This document shows positions 23,995-33,021 of a DNA stretch of 64,000 bases, piece by piece; position 1 is the first letter of the stretch; each line of letters begins with the position of its first letter. Both the position numbers and the translations under genes were made by a program. The notes beneath the pieces were generated by a model. That model saw nothing but the letters and a program-made list of their open reading frames with translations. It did no database searches and was not told where the DNA came from. This stretch comes from Chitinophaga ginsengisoli (GTDB lineage: Bacteria; Bacteroidota; Bacteroidia; Chitinophagales; Chitinophagaceae), in assembly GCF_003014595.1 (NCBI RefSeq), contig NZ_PYGK01000018.1, positions 62,001-126,000 on the forward strand, given 5' to 3'.

Positions 23995-24903
23995 TCAGGC
24001 CGGCACTGCATAGCTTTTTCGGAATTCACTTGGGGTTATGCCAAGGTTCTTTTTAAAGAACTGGGTGAAGTTGGGATGTTCTGCAAAGCCCATGGATATC
24101 CCTATCTCATGCAATGGCCAGTCAGTCTGCAACAATAGTGCTTTGCTTTCTTCGAGCAAACGATTCTTAATATGTGTACTTACATTCTGGCCAGTATGTT
24201 TCTTTAGCAGGGCATTCAGGTAATTAGGAGACAGGTCGAGGCTATCGGCAAATTCTTTCACTGTCTTAATTCTCATTGGACGCTGCTGGTTGATCTGCGA
24301 AGCTTCTGCCTCCAGCAGCTGGAAGAAATGATGAATATGCCCATATTCGTCAGATACACCATCCGGCCCTGGAAAGTCGGCTGTTTTTACACTCTCAATG
24401 ATGATCAACTGTAAATAGGCCGCTATCGCCTCTTCCACCAGGGCGCCGCCTTTTCCAGCCTGTTCATGCATTTGCATATATAGGCTATTGATCACTTCAA
24501 CTGAATCGGGCTGTAACCGGATAACACTTCTGGAAGTGTCTGAGAAAAGCTGATGCTTTTCCATTGTCAGTTTCAGCAATGGATACTCCTCTACATACCT
24601 TTTCTTAAACAGACAGTAATGCCCGACCAGCGACGATGAAATGCTACGCCAGGAAATAATCTCATTAGGATGCAGGAAAAGAATAGTATTGCCGTCAATA
24701 TGATAGCTGTTCATGCCCAGCGAAAAGAGTCCACTCCCTTCGCGGATAAACAAGATCTTATAGAAATCCCTTCTGTTTGGAGAAATGTAATTATCACAAG
24801 CAATCTCCTCCGCGTTTACGACCTTGATATTCCAGTTTTGAAAGTAGTCGCGGGTCACCGGCGTACGGGTAGGAAAATCCTGAAGTTGAGAAATGTCTGC
24901 CAT
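23995..24903 (-). CDS. AraC family transcriptional regulator
   Basis: A 302-residue AraC protein with a cupin-like N-terminal domain (FYKILFIREGSGLFSLG, about 47-63) and a C-terminal double HTH, ending EIGISMGFAEHPNFTQFFKK and GITPSEFRKS. It is a different subtype from the other AraC proteins of the window, whose N-terminus carries FRNLPKPEHP. It lies 148 nt before the SDR at 22995 and is the natural regulator of that SDR and the NmrA gene. Confidence 0.88.
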   Translation of the reverse strand: MADISQLQDFPTRTPVTRDYFQNWNIKVVNAEEIACDNYISPNRRDFYKILFIREGSGLFSLGMNSYHIDGNTILFLHPNEIISWRSISSSLVGHYCLFKKRYVEEYPLLKLTMEKHQLFSDTSRSVIRLQPDSVEVINSLYMQMHEQAGKGGALVEEAIAAYLQLIIIESVKTADFPGPDGVSDEYGHIHHFFQLLEAEASQINQQRPMRIKTVKEFADSLDLSPNYLNALLKKHTGQNVSTHIKNRLLEESKALLLQTDWPLHEIGISMGFAEHPNFTQFFKKNLGITPSEFRKSYAVPA

Positions 24904-24995
24904 ACTCTTTCACTTGAATAGAACCGCTACTAAATTAGCCATTTTATTCTTAAAAGGGCCTCCCGCTATAGTTAAAAAATAAATCTGTCCCATCC

Positions 24996-25027
24996 TTACG
25001 CAATCGTTGCCGATAACGATTGCGTAA
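24996..25027. promoter_or_regulatory. Perfect 13-bp inverted repeat before the pectate lyase gene
   Basis: TTACGCAATCGTT and its exact complement AACGATTGCGTAA are separated by 6 nt. The CAATCG/CGATTG halves resemble LacI-type operators found before glycan genes in Bacteroidota (from memory). It lies about 93 nt before the PL9 start. It could instead be a terminator for something on the minus strand, as a T-run follows there. Confidence 0.45.
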
Positions 25028-25119
25028 AAAAATCATCACCGACTTATTCAATCTATCAATTAATTGCTGAAATTCAGTATACCCCTCATTACTATCTTTC
25101 AACAATTAAAACCCACATT

Positions 25120-26004
25120 ATGAAAAACATCTCCCTCATTGCTTTGTTTTGTCTGGCCCTTGCCAGTTGTCAGAAAAACAATTCAGTATCCCCTGGCGTT
25201 GCTGATGAAAACCATTCCTCTTTAGCTGTTGTTAATGCAGCTGCCAGCAGTGTAACAGTGAATACAGAATCAACCCTGAAATCGGCCGTTAGTGCTGCAA
25301 AGGCTGGCGATATCATCACCATCAGCGGCACTATTAAACTGACCAGTACTTTACAGCTACTTAACAGTGGTACTTCCAGCTCCAAGATCAATTTAACCGG
25401 CGGTGTGCTGGATTGTTCAGGCATTTCATCCGGCTGGGGTGTAAAATGTAATGGAAGTTATTGGAACATCACTAACATGACCATTAAGAATGCCCCTGAT
25501 TGCGGCCTTGTATTCCAGTATGGTGGTTACAACTATGTATATAACGTTACCACTTCCGGCAACCACGACTCCGGTTTGCAGATCTACAACCAATCGCATC
25601 ACAATAACATCAGTTATTGTAATTCCAATGACAACTATGATACACAGAATGGCGGCGAAAATGCAGATGGTTTCGCCTGCAAGTTATCAGCCGGAGCAAG
25701 TAACAAATTTGATCACTGTACCGCCAATCACAATTCCGATGACGGCTGGGATCTTTACGGACAACCATCTACAGTTACTATCACCAACTGTACAGCCACC
25801 AATAACGGGTATGGCGGTAATGGGGATGGTAATGGTTTCAAACTGGGCAGCGCCGGACAAAATGTACCACATACAGTTACAAACTGTACATCAAATTATA
25901 ACAAAGCCTCAGGCTATGATGGAAACGGTAATACCGGACATATTACCATCACCGGAAGCACCGGTACAGGTAATGGGAAAGCCCTGTTTTCCAGGATATA
26001 TTAA
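25120..26004 (+). CDS. Lipoprotein pectate lyase, PL9 family
   Basis: A 294-residue right-handed parallel beta-helix protein. The signal peptide ends in a lipobox (LASC, Cys17). The PL9 calcium and catalytic motifs are all present: ADGFACK (Asp183), DDGWDLY (Asp207, Asp208, Asp211) and GNGFKLG (Lys241), the last matching the Lys base of PelL. Asp183 and Asp207 are 24 apart, as in PelL. It should cleave polygalacturonate at the cell surface by calcium-dependent beta-elimination. It is shorter than PelL at the C-terminus but ends in regular helix coils. No other pectin gene is adjacent. Confidence 0.85.
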   Translation: MKNISLIALFCLALASCQKNNSVSPGVADENHSSLAVVNAAASSVTVNTESTLKSAVSAAKAGDIITISGTIKLTSTLQLLNSGTSSSKINLTGGVLDCSGISSGWGVKCNGSYWNITNMTIKNAPDCGLVFQYGGYNYVYNVTTSGNHDSGLQIYNQSHHNNISYCNSNDNYDTQNGGENADGFACKLSAGASNKFDHCTANHNSDDGWDLYGQPSTVTITNCTATNNGYGGNGDGNGFKLGSAGQNVPHTVTNCTSNYNKASGYDGNGNTGHITITGSTGTGNGKALFSRIY

Positions 26005-26070
26005 GCCGCAGGTACACGGGCATCCGCCTTGTTAAGTAGAAGAATACTCCTGAACAAACTAAAGTTCCGA

Positions 26071-26119
26071 AACAACAAAAAGGTCGAAACACATCTTAAG
26101 TTTCGACCTTTTTGTTGTT
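26071..26119. terminator. Perfect 20-bp hairpin terminator
   Basis: 26071-26090 and 26100-26119 are exact complements around a 9-nt loop, with A-runs and T-runs at the stem base. It lies between the convergent PL9 gene and YkgJ-type gene and can serve both. Confidence 0.8.
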
Positions 26120-26169
26120 CAAATCAGGAACCTATTGAAGCCCGAACTTCTTGGGCAGTCATCTCTTAA

Positions 26170-26703
26170 TTATGTATTGGATTCACCTTTAAAGCCAAGC
26201 CTCTTCTTCATTTCTTCCAGCACATTATAAATGATAAGGCATCTGCCGTAATGCATCAGCATAGCGAAGAGACGACTGGTAAATTCGGGTTGATGCAAGC
26301 CTGGAAATTCACGGCATTCTGCAAAGCGATGCTCATAGATACTGCAGCAGTTAGCGGTCAAAAAATGGCAGGGAATGGTATTCATCACCATGATGTCATT
26401 GTTCGAACCGGTTTCAATGTATTGTTCCTTTATGTCTGCTTCAGACCGGTTCAAATGCGCTGCCAGACTGGTAATCTCACTGTCCGTAACATTGATCATA
26501 AGTGAACGGCAACAGTTGCCACAACTTGTGCAATCTATTTGTGGGGTAATAGTTGCATCAAGCTCTTGTACAAGCTCGTCAATAGCCGCAGATTCATGTG
26601 AGCGGAGAAATGCTTTGAATGCCTGATTTTCGGCTTCTTTTTCCGCTGCCGCCAGCGCAATAACGTCTAGTTGTGTAATGATATTCAAGCACGCAAGATA
26701 CAT
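26170..26703 (-). CDS. YkgJ family cysteine-cluster protein
   Basis: A 177-residue protein with the family pattern DCTSCGNCCRS near residue 60, then a PCHFL...CSIYEHR segment near 113-127 and AECREFP, giving about seven Cys that probably bind zinc or an Fe-S cluster. The N-terminal ~50 residues are helical. The function of the family is not established. The start at 26703 gives a normal length. Confidence 0.85.
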   Translation of the reverse strand: MYLACLNIITQLDVIALAAAEKEAENQAFKAFLRSHESAAIDELVQELDATITPQIDCTSCGNCCRSLMINVTDSEITSLAAHLNRSEADIKEQYIETGSNNDIMVMNTIPCHFLTANCCSIYEHRFAECREFPGLHQPEFTSRLFAMLMHYGRCLIIYNVLEEMKKRLGFKGESNT

Positions 26704-27101
26704 AAATCTTTACAGAAATATGCCGTGGCTTATGTTGCATGACCGCAAAGAGGCTGAAAGTTCAATTACTGGCGCTTGTGTAAACCATAGCGCTTTTTAC
26801 CGCTTTTATCCTGCTTAGATAACGTATCGAAACAGGAAACAGGTTATTTTGTTATACATCATTATACAATCGCAGTGAAAAAATAACCTGTACCAGCAGG
26901 AAGATAAAATTTCCCGATGATACAAAATTATCCTTACATTAGTAGTCGCAAATTGATACTATTGGAATTGTAACCCATGCTTGTTCGAATCAAGTAAGAT
27001 TGACCCAACTTTCCATTCTGACATTTGCCTATTTTATTTATCACGAGCAATAGCTCGATAGACTAGTTTGTTATTATTCATCACCCTCAAAACCCACAAA
27101 A
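26704..27101. other. Intergenic region, no gene seen
   Basis: About 400 bp, AT-rich, between divergent genes. Apart from upstream sequence for both genes nothing recognisable is present: no hairpin of note and no perfect TAnnTTTG element. Confidence 0.4.
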
Positions 27102-28052
27102 ATGAAAACGTTTCATTGGTCCCTCTGCGTATTTTTATTCCTCTTTATCTTTACTGCCTGTAAAAAAGAGGACAAAACATCACTTGCACCGACTCCAAAA
27201 GAAGATGCCTCATTAACTTACAAAAGCTCCGATCAGATCCCTAATGAGATCATCCCTTTGTTGTATCAGGATCTTGTAAAGGATAAATTGTATGGACAGG
27301 CAGAAAATCTGAAAGCATCTTATTATAACACTTTAGCACTCCGAAAGGACGATCACAGGGATCTTCTGAAAACCGTTGAGACCAATCTCTCCTCTGCCAA
27401 AATACCTGCGATCGCAGCGGCTAATTTACCAACACGCCCTGTACCGGGTATAGGGGGAGGAGTTGTACTGAATGGCAACTGGGTTACCACCAGTGGAACA
27501 ACCAGCGCTAATGTACAGGCGCTGGGAATCGTGTCCATAGATTTCAATGCGATGAATGGCAATCCTGCGACGGGCGGCGCCCCTGATGTTGCTAACCCTA
27601 GCCCGGCTCCAGCCGTTGGCCAGTTCCTGGGTACCACGGGCCAGTCAAAACGACTGGAAGCCTTTTCTCTCCCCTTTATCCAATTTGCGGCTGCAGATAA
27701 CCTGGGCACTACTTACTACACCGGTTCATTTCCGTTTACCTATCAGGCGCATGTAGAAGGAATAGGATGGCAAAGTTATGTGTCATCCAGTTCATTTGCC
27801 GGCACCATTGGTCAAAGCAGAAGGATAGAGGCGATAAAGATTTATGGACCGGGTCTGAATAACCCTAATTATACCTTAACCTTTAATGATTCTTCTCCTT
27901 CCACAACAGCAAAGCTGTATATCTACTACAGAGTACATGCAGACGGACTGGGATGGATGAACTGGGTTCCTGAAAATAATATGGCCGGAACAACAGGGCA
28001 ATCCAGGAGGTTAGAGGCGATACAGGTAAGGGCTTATCTTGTTAAGGTATAA
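27102..28052 (+). CDS. Lipoprotein with ChW-type repeats
   Basis: A 316-residue protein with a lipobox after a hydrophobic signal (FTAC, Cys20). The C-terminal half has three repeats of the clostridial hydrophobic-W (ChW) kind. The first is a half-repeat (GTTGQSKRLEAFSL); the next two are complete: YQAHVEGIGW...GTIGQSRRIEAIKI and YRVHADGLGW...GTTGQSRRLEAIQV. ChW repeats are known from clostridial surface proteins and are thought to bind carbohydrate or protein. Here they would sit on the outer membrane surface. The region 20-170 is not recognised. Confidence 0.75.
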   Translation: MKTFHWSLCVFLFLFIFTACKKEDKTSLAPTPKEDASLTYKSSDQIPNEIIPLLYQDLVKDKLYGQAENLKASYYNTLALRKDDHRDLLKTVETNLSSAKIPAIAAANLPTRPVPGIGGGVVLNGNWVTTSGTTSANVQALGIVSIDFNAMNGNPATGGAPDVANPSPAPAVGQFLGTTGQSKRLEAFSLPFIQFAAADNLGTTYYTGSFPFTYQAHVEGIGWQSYVSSSSFAGTIGQSRRIEAIKIYGPGLNNPNYTLTFNDSSPSTTAKLYIYYRVHADGLGWMNWVPENNMAGTTGQSRRLEAIQVRAYLVKV

Positions 28053-28080
28053 GTATCGTCATATATGAAACACGATAAAG

Positions 28081-28106
28081 GACCCACCCTCAAAGTGGGT
28101 CTTTTT
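28081..28106 (+). terminator. Terminator of the ChW lipoprotein gene
   Basis: GACCCAC (28081-28087) pairs with GTGGGTC (28095-28101), followed by TTTTT. Confidence 0.8.
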
Positions 28107-28436
28107 AATAGGGAAATGTATTCTATTAACTAATCATTAACCAACTTGGTGAACTTTTTTTGTATACTGCAGCACGAATGACCATGAACTTTACCAGAAT
28201 TGGCTTATTCTAATTACGGGGGAATTAATCAGCATCAATATAACCAGCCAGCCAGTTCGCTTGTACAATACAATTAAACGCCCAATAGAAGGCGGGGGAA
28301 AGTGACTACTATATTTCAGCTACAGGACCTGCTCAAAAGCCGCAGATTAACACCCAACGCACAGGCTAAGAACGCAAGGATAATACAAGCATTCAAAACA
28401 GACATTGTATCGTAAAGATCTACTATTAGCAAACCT
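28107..28436. other. Intergenic region, no gene seen
   Basis: About 330 bp between the terminator and the SusD remnant. No reading frame or repeat could be supported; it may include decayed 3' sequence of the former susD gene or its neighbour. Confidence 0.4.
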
Positions 28437-29075
28437 CTAGATCTCCGCCAGCCGAAATAATGTGCTGTATTCAGTAGCCTTGAAACCGGCTGAAAAATCA
28501 GGTCGTTTGGTATACTTGAATGGATAATAGTATGTTCGTCCGTTAATCGCCCGGCTTCTTATCCATGCATTTTTTCGCTTATCGTCAGGCGCAAATAACG
28601 CCAATAGTGAACCACTCAGCTCAAAGGGTGGTCGGGCACTTCCTATTGGAATAATCATAAAACCTTCCATCGTACTATAACCGATCATAGTGGGAAATAC
28701 CTGGAAAATGGCTTCTTTACTTGCCGTAAGGAAAACTTTTTCCAGGCTTTCCAAACTGTAAAGACCACTATTGATGACTGCTGTTGCTTCTCCTTCCGCC
28801 ATTGCCCATTGACGCTTATACAGATAACACCTCGCAAGCAGAGCCGCGGCGCTCCATTTATTGGCCCTCACCCGGCCTGCGGAAGGATAATTAGCGGGAA
28901 GCAATTCTTTTGCAAGTTGCAGATCACTAAAAATAGTTTCCCATACAAGATCAACATTAGCCCTTGGTAAAGTACTCGTTACTGTATAGTCAGTAATCTT
29001 CACCAGCGGTACATCACCAAACAATTGAACTAAGTGGAAATACAATAATGCCCGCAAAAAACTGCATTCACCAAC
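28437..29075 (-). pseudogene. SusD/RagB family gene remnant, both ends lost
   Basis: About 212 codons match the middle of a SusD protein: VGECSFLRALLYFHLVQLFG is the conserved helix before GDVPLV, followed by the TPR helices (AAALLARCYLYKRQW) and the start of the C-terminal FRLAEI motif. In intact relatives that motif runs on as AEIYLIRAEA, but here a TAG follows AEI directly. An in-frame stop at 29078-29076 ends the match on the 5' side, so the signal peptide and first ~100 residues are gone, and no susC lies nearby. It is a relic of a lost glycan-uptake locus. Confidence 0.8.
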
Positions 29076-29086
29076 CTATAAAACAG

Positions 29087-29110
29087 GCCGGTAAATTTTT
29101 ACCGGCTTTT
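29087..29110. terminator. Hairpin next to the SusD remnant
   Basis: GCCGGTAAA and TTTACCGGC form a 9-bp stem with a very short loop, followed by TTTT on the plus strand. It lies directly at the 5' break of the SusD remnant. Confidence 0.5.
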
Positions 29111-29167
29111 AGCATATAACAGCATAGATATACGAAGTCCTTATCAGCATACATCTATAAACATAAA

Positions 29168-29199
29168 AAAGCCTGTAAACCCCACAGTTCACAGGCTTT
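29168..29199 (-). terminator. Terminator downstream of the SYLF gene
   Basis: AAAGCCTGT (29168-29176) pairs with ACAGGCTTT (29191-29199); on the minus strand a T-run follows. Confidence 0.65.
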
Positions 29200-29279
29200 C
29201 GTTTAATCACCATGCAAGTGATTTCACCCTTTTCATAAACACATAGCTGATTCATCCCCTGGATTGAATAGGCTCAATG

Positions 29280-29819
29280 TCACTTCGCATGTGGCTGATA
29301 TGTAAACTTCTGTCCTCCAAGCGCTGCCTCAAGCATCAAACCACCCTTCTCCTGGCTGAACACAAGTACACCGTCCCGGTACTTAACATTGGCTGCTGCT
29401 CCCTCTTTAGCAGCAATCGCAGAAGCCTGTCCTGAGAATTCAAGTTTATTATCCTTAAAGTGGTCCAATGCTGCTTTGTCTTCAAAAAATACTACTTCCC
29501 TATACGCCTGACCGCCAAACTGGAAACCGGCAGTTACCTGTATCATTTTCGCAAGACCAATAAAACGTCCTTTTTCATATACCGCACCTCTACCGGCGGC
29601 TCCACCAACACCTGCAGCCCCTTTACCGACATTAGGGAAAATAACATACCCGTAACTGTGGTCGAAAAGAGCATCCATCAGTTTGTCTGTCTTAACGAAG
29701 GCAGCTCTGGCCTTTTTACTATCAGCAATTATCCTTTCTTTGTCCTGACCTTTCACTATCGCAGGGAGCAATGATCCTGCCAAGAGGATGATAGCAAGGC
29801 CAAAAAGATACTTTTTCAT
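29280..29819 (-). CDS. Secreted SYLF/YSC84-like lipid-binding domain protein
   Basis: A 179-residue exported protein with a signal peptide (about 1-24, ending VKGQ). The SYLF domain is clear: SYGYVIFPNVGKGAAGVGGAAG, then GRGAVYEKGRFIGLAKMIQV and FFEDKAALDHF. SYLF proteins bind phosphoinositides in eukaryotes; the bacterial secreted form has no settled role, and an envelope function is likely. It stands alone, with its own terminator. Confidence 0.88.
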   Translation of the reverse strand: MKKYLFGLAIILLAGSLLPAIVKGQDKERIIADSKKARAAFVKTDKLMDALFDHSYGYVIFPNVGKGAAGVGGAAGRGAVYEKGRFIGLAKMIQVTAGFQFGGQAYREVVFFEDKAALDHFKDNKLEFSGQASAIAAKEGAAANVKYRDGVLVFSQEKGGLMLEAALGGQKFTYQPHAK

Positions 29820-30263
29820 AGTAATACCTTTTGGTTAAAAAATACAACCGGACGCGGCAATGCATACATTTATACAGTAAGCAGCCGGCACGATCCATAT
29901 CTATAACACAAGTAACATGCCATCAGAAATCATGCTTAAAAGCACAAGCTATCCACATGTTGCATATAGGATTAATTCTCATTTTCAGCTGGCAACATGC
30001 ATCTTCAATATGAATGCTGGATGTCCCATTCTATCAACCCACGGAGCAGTCTGCTTAAATAGCTTCGCAATATGGTTGATACCTTCAACAAACCTTCTGT
30101 CTTTTCCCCAGGTCTCTGTTTGTTTTATCTTGTTGGTGAAGCACCATACAGGTGGAAATTTTATTTCACATTAGCAAATGTTTAGCTGCTATTCCTGTCC
30201 CAAAAACACTTATATTTGTTACGATAATTTTTTAACCCGGACTCAAAAAAAGTACCATTATCT
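29820..30263. other. Intergenic region with a promoter near its right end
   Basis: About 440 bp without a convincing gene. TATATTTG at 30211-30218 is a perfect -7 element for the secreted protein at 30264. Nothing else is recognised. Confidence 0.45.
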
Positions 30264-30653
30264 ATGAAAAAGTTGTTCCCTATCGCATTCCTGTTATGCG
30301 CATTTTTTTCCTTGTCAAGTTTTGCTCCTGTACGCTCTGATGCTCCTGTGATCAAAAAGAGTGCCCGTCGCTACTCCTTTCCGATCACCGGTACAACTGA
30401 TGGTACACCGGGAGCCGGCCAGCCTGCCGGCACCATTGCCTACGAAGTAAACGGCAGTGGAACCATTCCATCTTCTATTACTTTCAAAACATTGTCCGGT
30501 ACTGTATTGGGTACTTACGCTTTCAGCTTAAGTTCTCCCAACAACTACCTGGCCGGTGGTATGAAAGCACAAACATCTATCTCCGGTGTTTATTTTCACA
30601 TCAGCAGCGCTTGTGGTACGGGATATTGCTTAGAGTTCATTGGTGGAATTTGA
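30264..30653 (+). CDS. Small secreted protein of unknown function
   Basis: A 129-residue protein with a signal peptide (about 1-23, before APVRSD). The mature part is rich in Gly, Ser and Thr with alternating hydrophobics, which suggests a small beta-sandwich; two Cys (SACGTGYC) near the C-terminus may form a disulphide. No family is recognised. It has its own promoter and a strong terminator downstream. Confidence 0.7.
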   Translation: MKKLFPIAFLLCAFFSLSSFAPVRSDAPVIKKSARRYSFPITGTTDGTPGAGQPAGTIAYEVNGSGTIPSSITFKTLSGTVLGTYAFSLSSPNNYLAGGMKAQTSISGVYFHISSACGTGYCLEFIGGI

Positions 30654-30740
30654 TGCCTCGCTAATCTTGCTGTAGGACACAATCAGGCATCTCCAGCATA
30701 CCCGTTGATGCCGCTGCTTTTTTTTAGCTCTAAATGTATT

Positions 30741-30772
30741 AGACCTTCCCGCTACATCGGGAAGGTCTTTTT
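30741..30772 (+). terminator. Terminator of the secreted protein gene
   Basis: AGACCTTCCCG (30741-30751) and CGGGAAGGTCT (30758-30768) form an 11-bp stem, followed by TTTTTA. Confidence 0.85.
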
Positions 30773-30889
30773 ATTTTCTGAGCAACATCAGTTATTTAAG
30801 CCCTCAGAATCAGTAATGCCCCTGCTTCCCATCACCTTTTTCATTGTGTATCTGCTCTAGGTTTGCATCAACAAGAAACCAATGACATT

Positions 30890-31525
30890 ATGAAAAAGTT
30901 ACTATTATTTAATGTGCTATGCTGCCTCAGTTTATTAGGATTTGCCCAACAGAAAGGAGAATGGCGTGCTCGCCTGAGAGCCACCGCCGTAGTTCCTGAC
31001 GCCAGTGCTACCATCAGTACAATAGGCGGAAGCGCTGACATATCCAATACCGTTATCCCGGAACTGGACTTCACTTACTTTCTTTTTAACCGTGTATCGG
31101 CTAACCTTATCCTTGGCACTACGAGACATAAGGTAACAGCTACGGGTACTGCCCTTGGTGACGTAGACCTGGGAAAAGTATGGCTCCTGCCACCTACGCT
31201 GACCTTCCTGTATCACCAGCCGGTCAGCAAAGGAATACTTCCTTATGTTGGCGCGGGTATTAACTACACGATATTCTACGGTATCAAAGAAGGTCCTGCC
31301 ATTGCTGATATTTCCTACAAGAATAAATTCGGTTTTGCAACCCAACTGGGCCTTGATATAGATATCAGTAAAAAATGGTTCATCAACATAGACGCAAAGA
31401 AGATCTGGCTGAAAACAGAGAATACAGTCACCACAGTTCCCGAAGTGGCCGGAGGCGCGACTGTACATGCTGATACAAAGATCAATCCCTGGCTGTTGAG
31501 CGTAGGTGCGGGATTTAAGTTTTAA
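30890..31525 (+). CDS. OmpW family outer membrane protein
   Basis: A 211-residue eight-stranded beta-barrel. The signal peptide (1-20) ends in GFAQQ, and the mature start GEWRARLRATAVVPD is typical of OmpW. DFTYFLFNRVSANLILG, LPPTLTFLYHQPVS and YVGAGINYTIFY are family strands, and the chain ends in SVGAGFKF, with a C-terminal Phe for BAM recognition. A Met at 30863 is in frame but would place nine residues before the signal peptide, so 30890 is preferred. OmpW-type pores pass small hydrophobic molecules. Confidence 0.9.
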   Translation: MKKLLLFNVLCCLSLLGFAQQKGEWRARLRATAVVPDASATISTIGGSADISNTVIPELDFTYFLFNRVSANLILGTTRHKVTATGTALGDVDLGKVWLLPPTLTFLYHQPVSKGILPYVGAGINYTIFYGIKEGPAIADISYKNKFGFATQLGLDIDISKKWFINIDAKKIWLKTENTVTTVPEVAGGATVHADTKINPWLLSVGAGFKF

Positions 31526-31560
31526 AACATATACACAAAAGATCGGCGATTCATCAATAA

Positions 31561-31592
31561 AAAGAGAGCTGCATTTAATCGCAGCTCTCTTT
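31561..31592. terminator. Bidirectional terminator between OmpW and VWA genes
   Basis: AAAGAGAGCTGC (31561-31572) and GCAGCTCTCTTT (31581-31592) form a 12-bp perfect stem between convergent genes. Confidence 0.85.
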
Positions 31593-31602
31593 ATTTTCTT
31601 AC

Positions 31603-32832
31603 CTAAAACTTCGCATCAGCCTTCAAATGGATATTTTTCTTTTCAGTTTGTTTTTGGATACTCTTGTATATCCTGTTTGTAAACGAACTATCTACTTCGG
31701 ATGATTTACGGCTCTTAAGATCCTTCTCTATGAACTCCTGCCGTTGTTTGGTAAATTTGATCAACTCCCTGTTCAGACTATCCCTCTCTGCAATTTTTTG
31801 TTCAACGAATATCTTTCTTTGTGCAGCAGTCATGTTTTTCATAACATCGGGTAATTCTTCCTCCTTGATAGTCTCAAGAGACACTGATTTATCCCTATAA
31901 TTTTCCAGCAATTCCTGCTGACCATAATACGCTACTTTACCCGCTTTCGTCGAATTATACTCCGCCCGTTGTGCCTTTACGTTTACCTTCGCTGAACCAG
32001 CGATCATTTTACTATTGGCAACTTTCTCATAAGCAACAGACTTCTCCTTTACACTACCATAATAGATCCTGGTATCATCCAGTCTGTCCGACAAATCAGC
32101 TATCGCAGTATCATAAGGGGTATTCACAGCTATATCATTGGCGTCCATCCCTACCTGTGCATAGCTGCCCTGGTTACATAATGCGATCTCCCGCCATATA
32201 CGCATTGCTTTACTGTCATTCCCCATCAGGATGGTATTCAACACGATATCTTTTTGTTTAGCTAGTCCGCAACTCACCGGGTATTTTATATCGTCCTGAT
32301 AATCCATATGTGGAGGGCGATCTCCCACCAGGAACACCGTTTTATATGTATTGTCAGACGTGTCCCAGTTAAATTTTGTCACCGCCTCATACAAGGCCTG
32401 GTTAACACTTTCCGGCTCATCACCCCCACCCTCTGCAGCTATCTGCATCAGTTTTCCATATACATCGTCTATATCACTCGATAAAGCGACTTTCCTGGTT
32501 ACAAACACATCTCCTTTATCCCGGTAGAACAACAAGCCCATTTCAATTACAGGCGCCGGATCTGCCTGCGCGAGGCTCCCTGCAATTGACCATATCTTCT
32601 CTTTTGCAGCACCTATAAGACCACTCATACTACCGGTGGCGTCTAAAGCAAATACGATCTGGATTCTCGACTGAACAGGTTTATCCGCAGCTTTATTTGA
32701 AGTTGTATCATGCAGTATTGTTAAAGATCGTTGATCTTCAATACTGTCTTTCTGCATAAGAGGATATAAACCGCTGATAAACAATGAGGCTCCGACAATT
32801 GTCAGAATAGGAAAGAGAATTTTTTGGCTCAT
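31603..32832 (-). CDS. VWA domain-containing membrane-anchored protein
   Basis: A 409-residue protein with one N-terminal membrane segment (about 5-24) and a von Willebrand A domain at about 57-250. The metal site DATGS (Asp64, Thr66, Ser68) is present; Thr replaces the first Ser of DxSxS, a common variant in bacterial VWA proteins. The C-terminal third (about 300-400) is strongly charged and helical. It would face the periplasm. No MoxR ATPase or other usual partner is adjacent, so the function is open. Confidence 0.85.
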   Translation of the reverse strand: MSQKILFPILTIVGASLFISGLYPLMQKDSIEDQRSLTILHDTTSNKAADKPVQSRIQIVFALDATGSMSGLIGAAKEKIWSIAGSLAQADPAPVIEMGLLFYRDKGDVFVTRKVALSSDIDDVYGKLMQIAAEGGGDEPESVNQALYEAVTKFNWDTSDNTYKTVFLVGDRPPHMDYQDDIKYPVSCGLAKQKDIVLNTILMGNDSKAMRIWREIALCNQGSYAQVGMDANDIAVNTPYDTAIADLSDRLDDTRIYYGSVKEKSVAYEKVANSKMIAGSAKVNVKAQRAEYNSTKAGKVAYYGQQELLENYRDKSVSLETIKEEELPDVMKNMTAAQRKIFVEQKIAERDSLNRELIKFTKQRQEFIEKDLKSRKSSEVDSSFTNRIYKSIQKQTEKKNIHLKADAKF

Positions 32833-33021
32833 GGGTGATTGATTTAGGTGATACCTTACAGGATTCCCACCAGATCAGATTTCCATAAATACAACTGTTA
32901 AGAAAATCATAAAAGGGGAAAAGATTGATTTTCATTCAATGATTATTGAGAAGAGTATTCCTTTTGCAGAAACAACCGAAGTATTTTAACTTCGGGGTGC
33001 TTATTGCTTTAAATCATACGT

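Noticed and set aside
24996..25027. Terminator for the AraC gene at 23995
   Set aside because: The palindrome lies upstream of that minus-strand gene, not downstream, so it cannot terminate it.
25490..26035. 181-codon frame overlapping the pectate lyase
   Set aside because: It is a shadow of the PL9 gene, whose repeats keep the other frame open; Met/Thr/Pro-rich low-complexity translation.
29917..30174. 85-codon frame upstream of the secreted protein gene
   Set aside because: Composition is not protein-like, there is no family match and no promoter at the right place.
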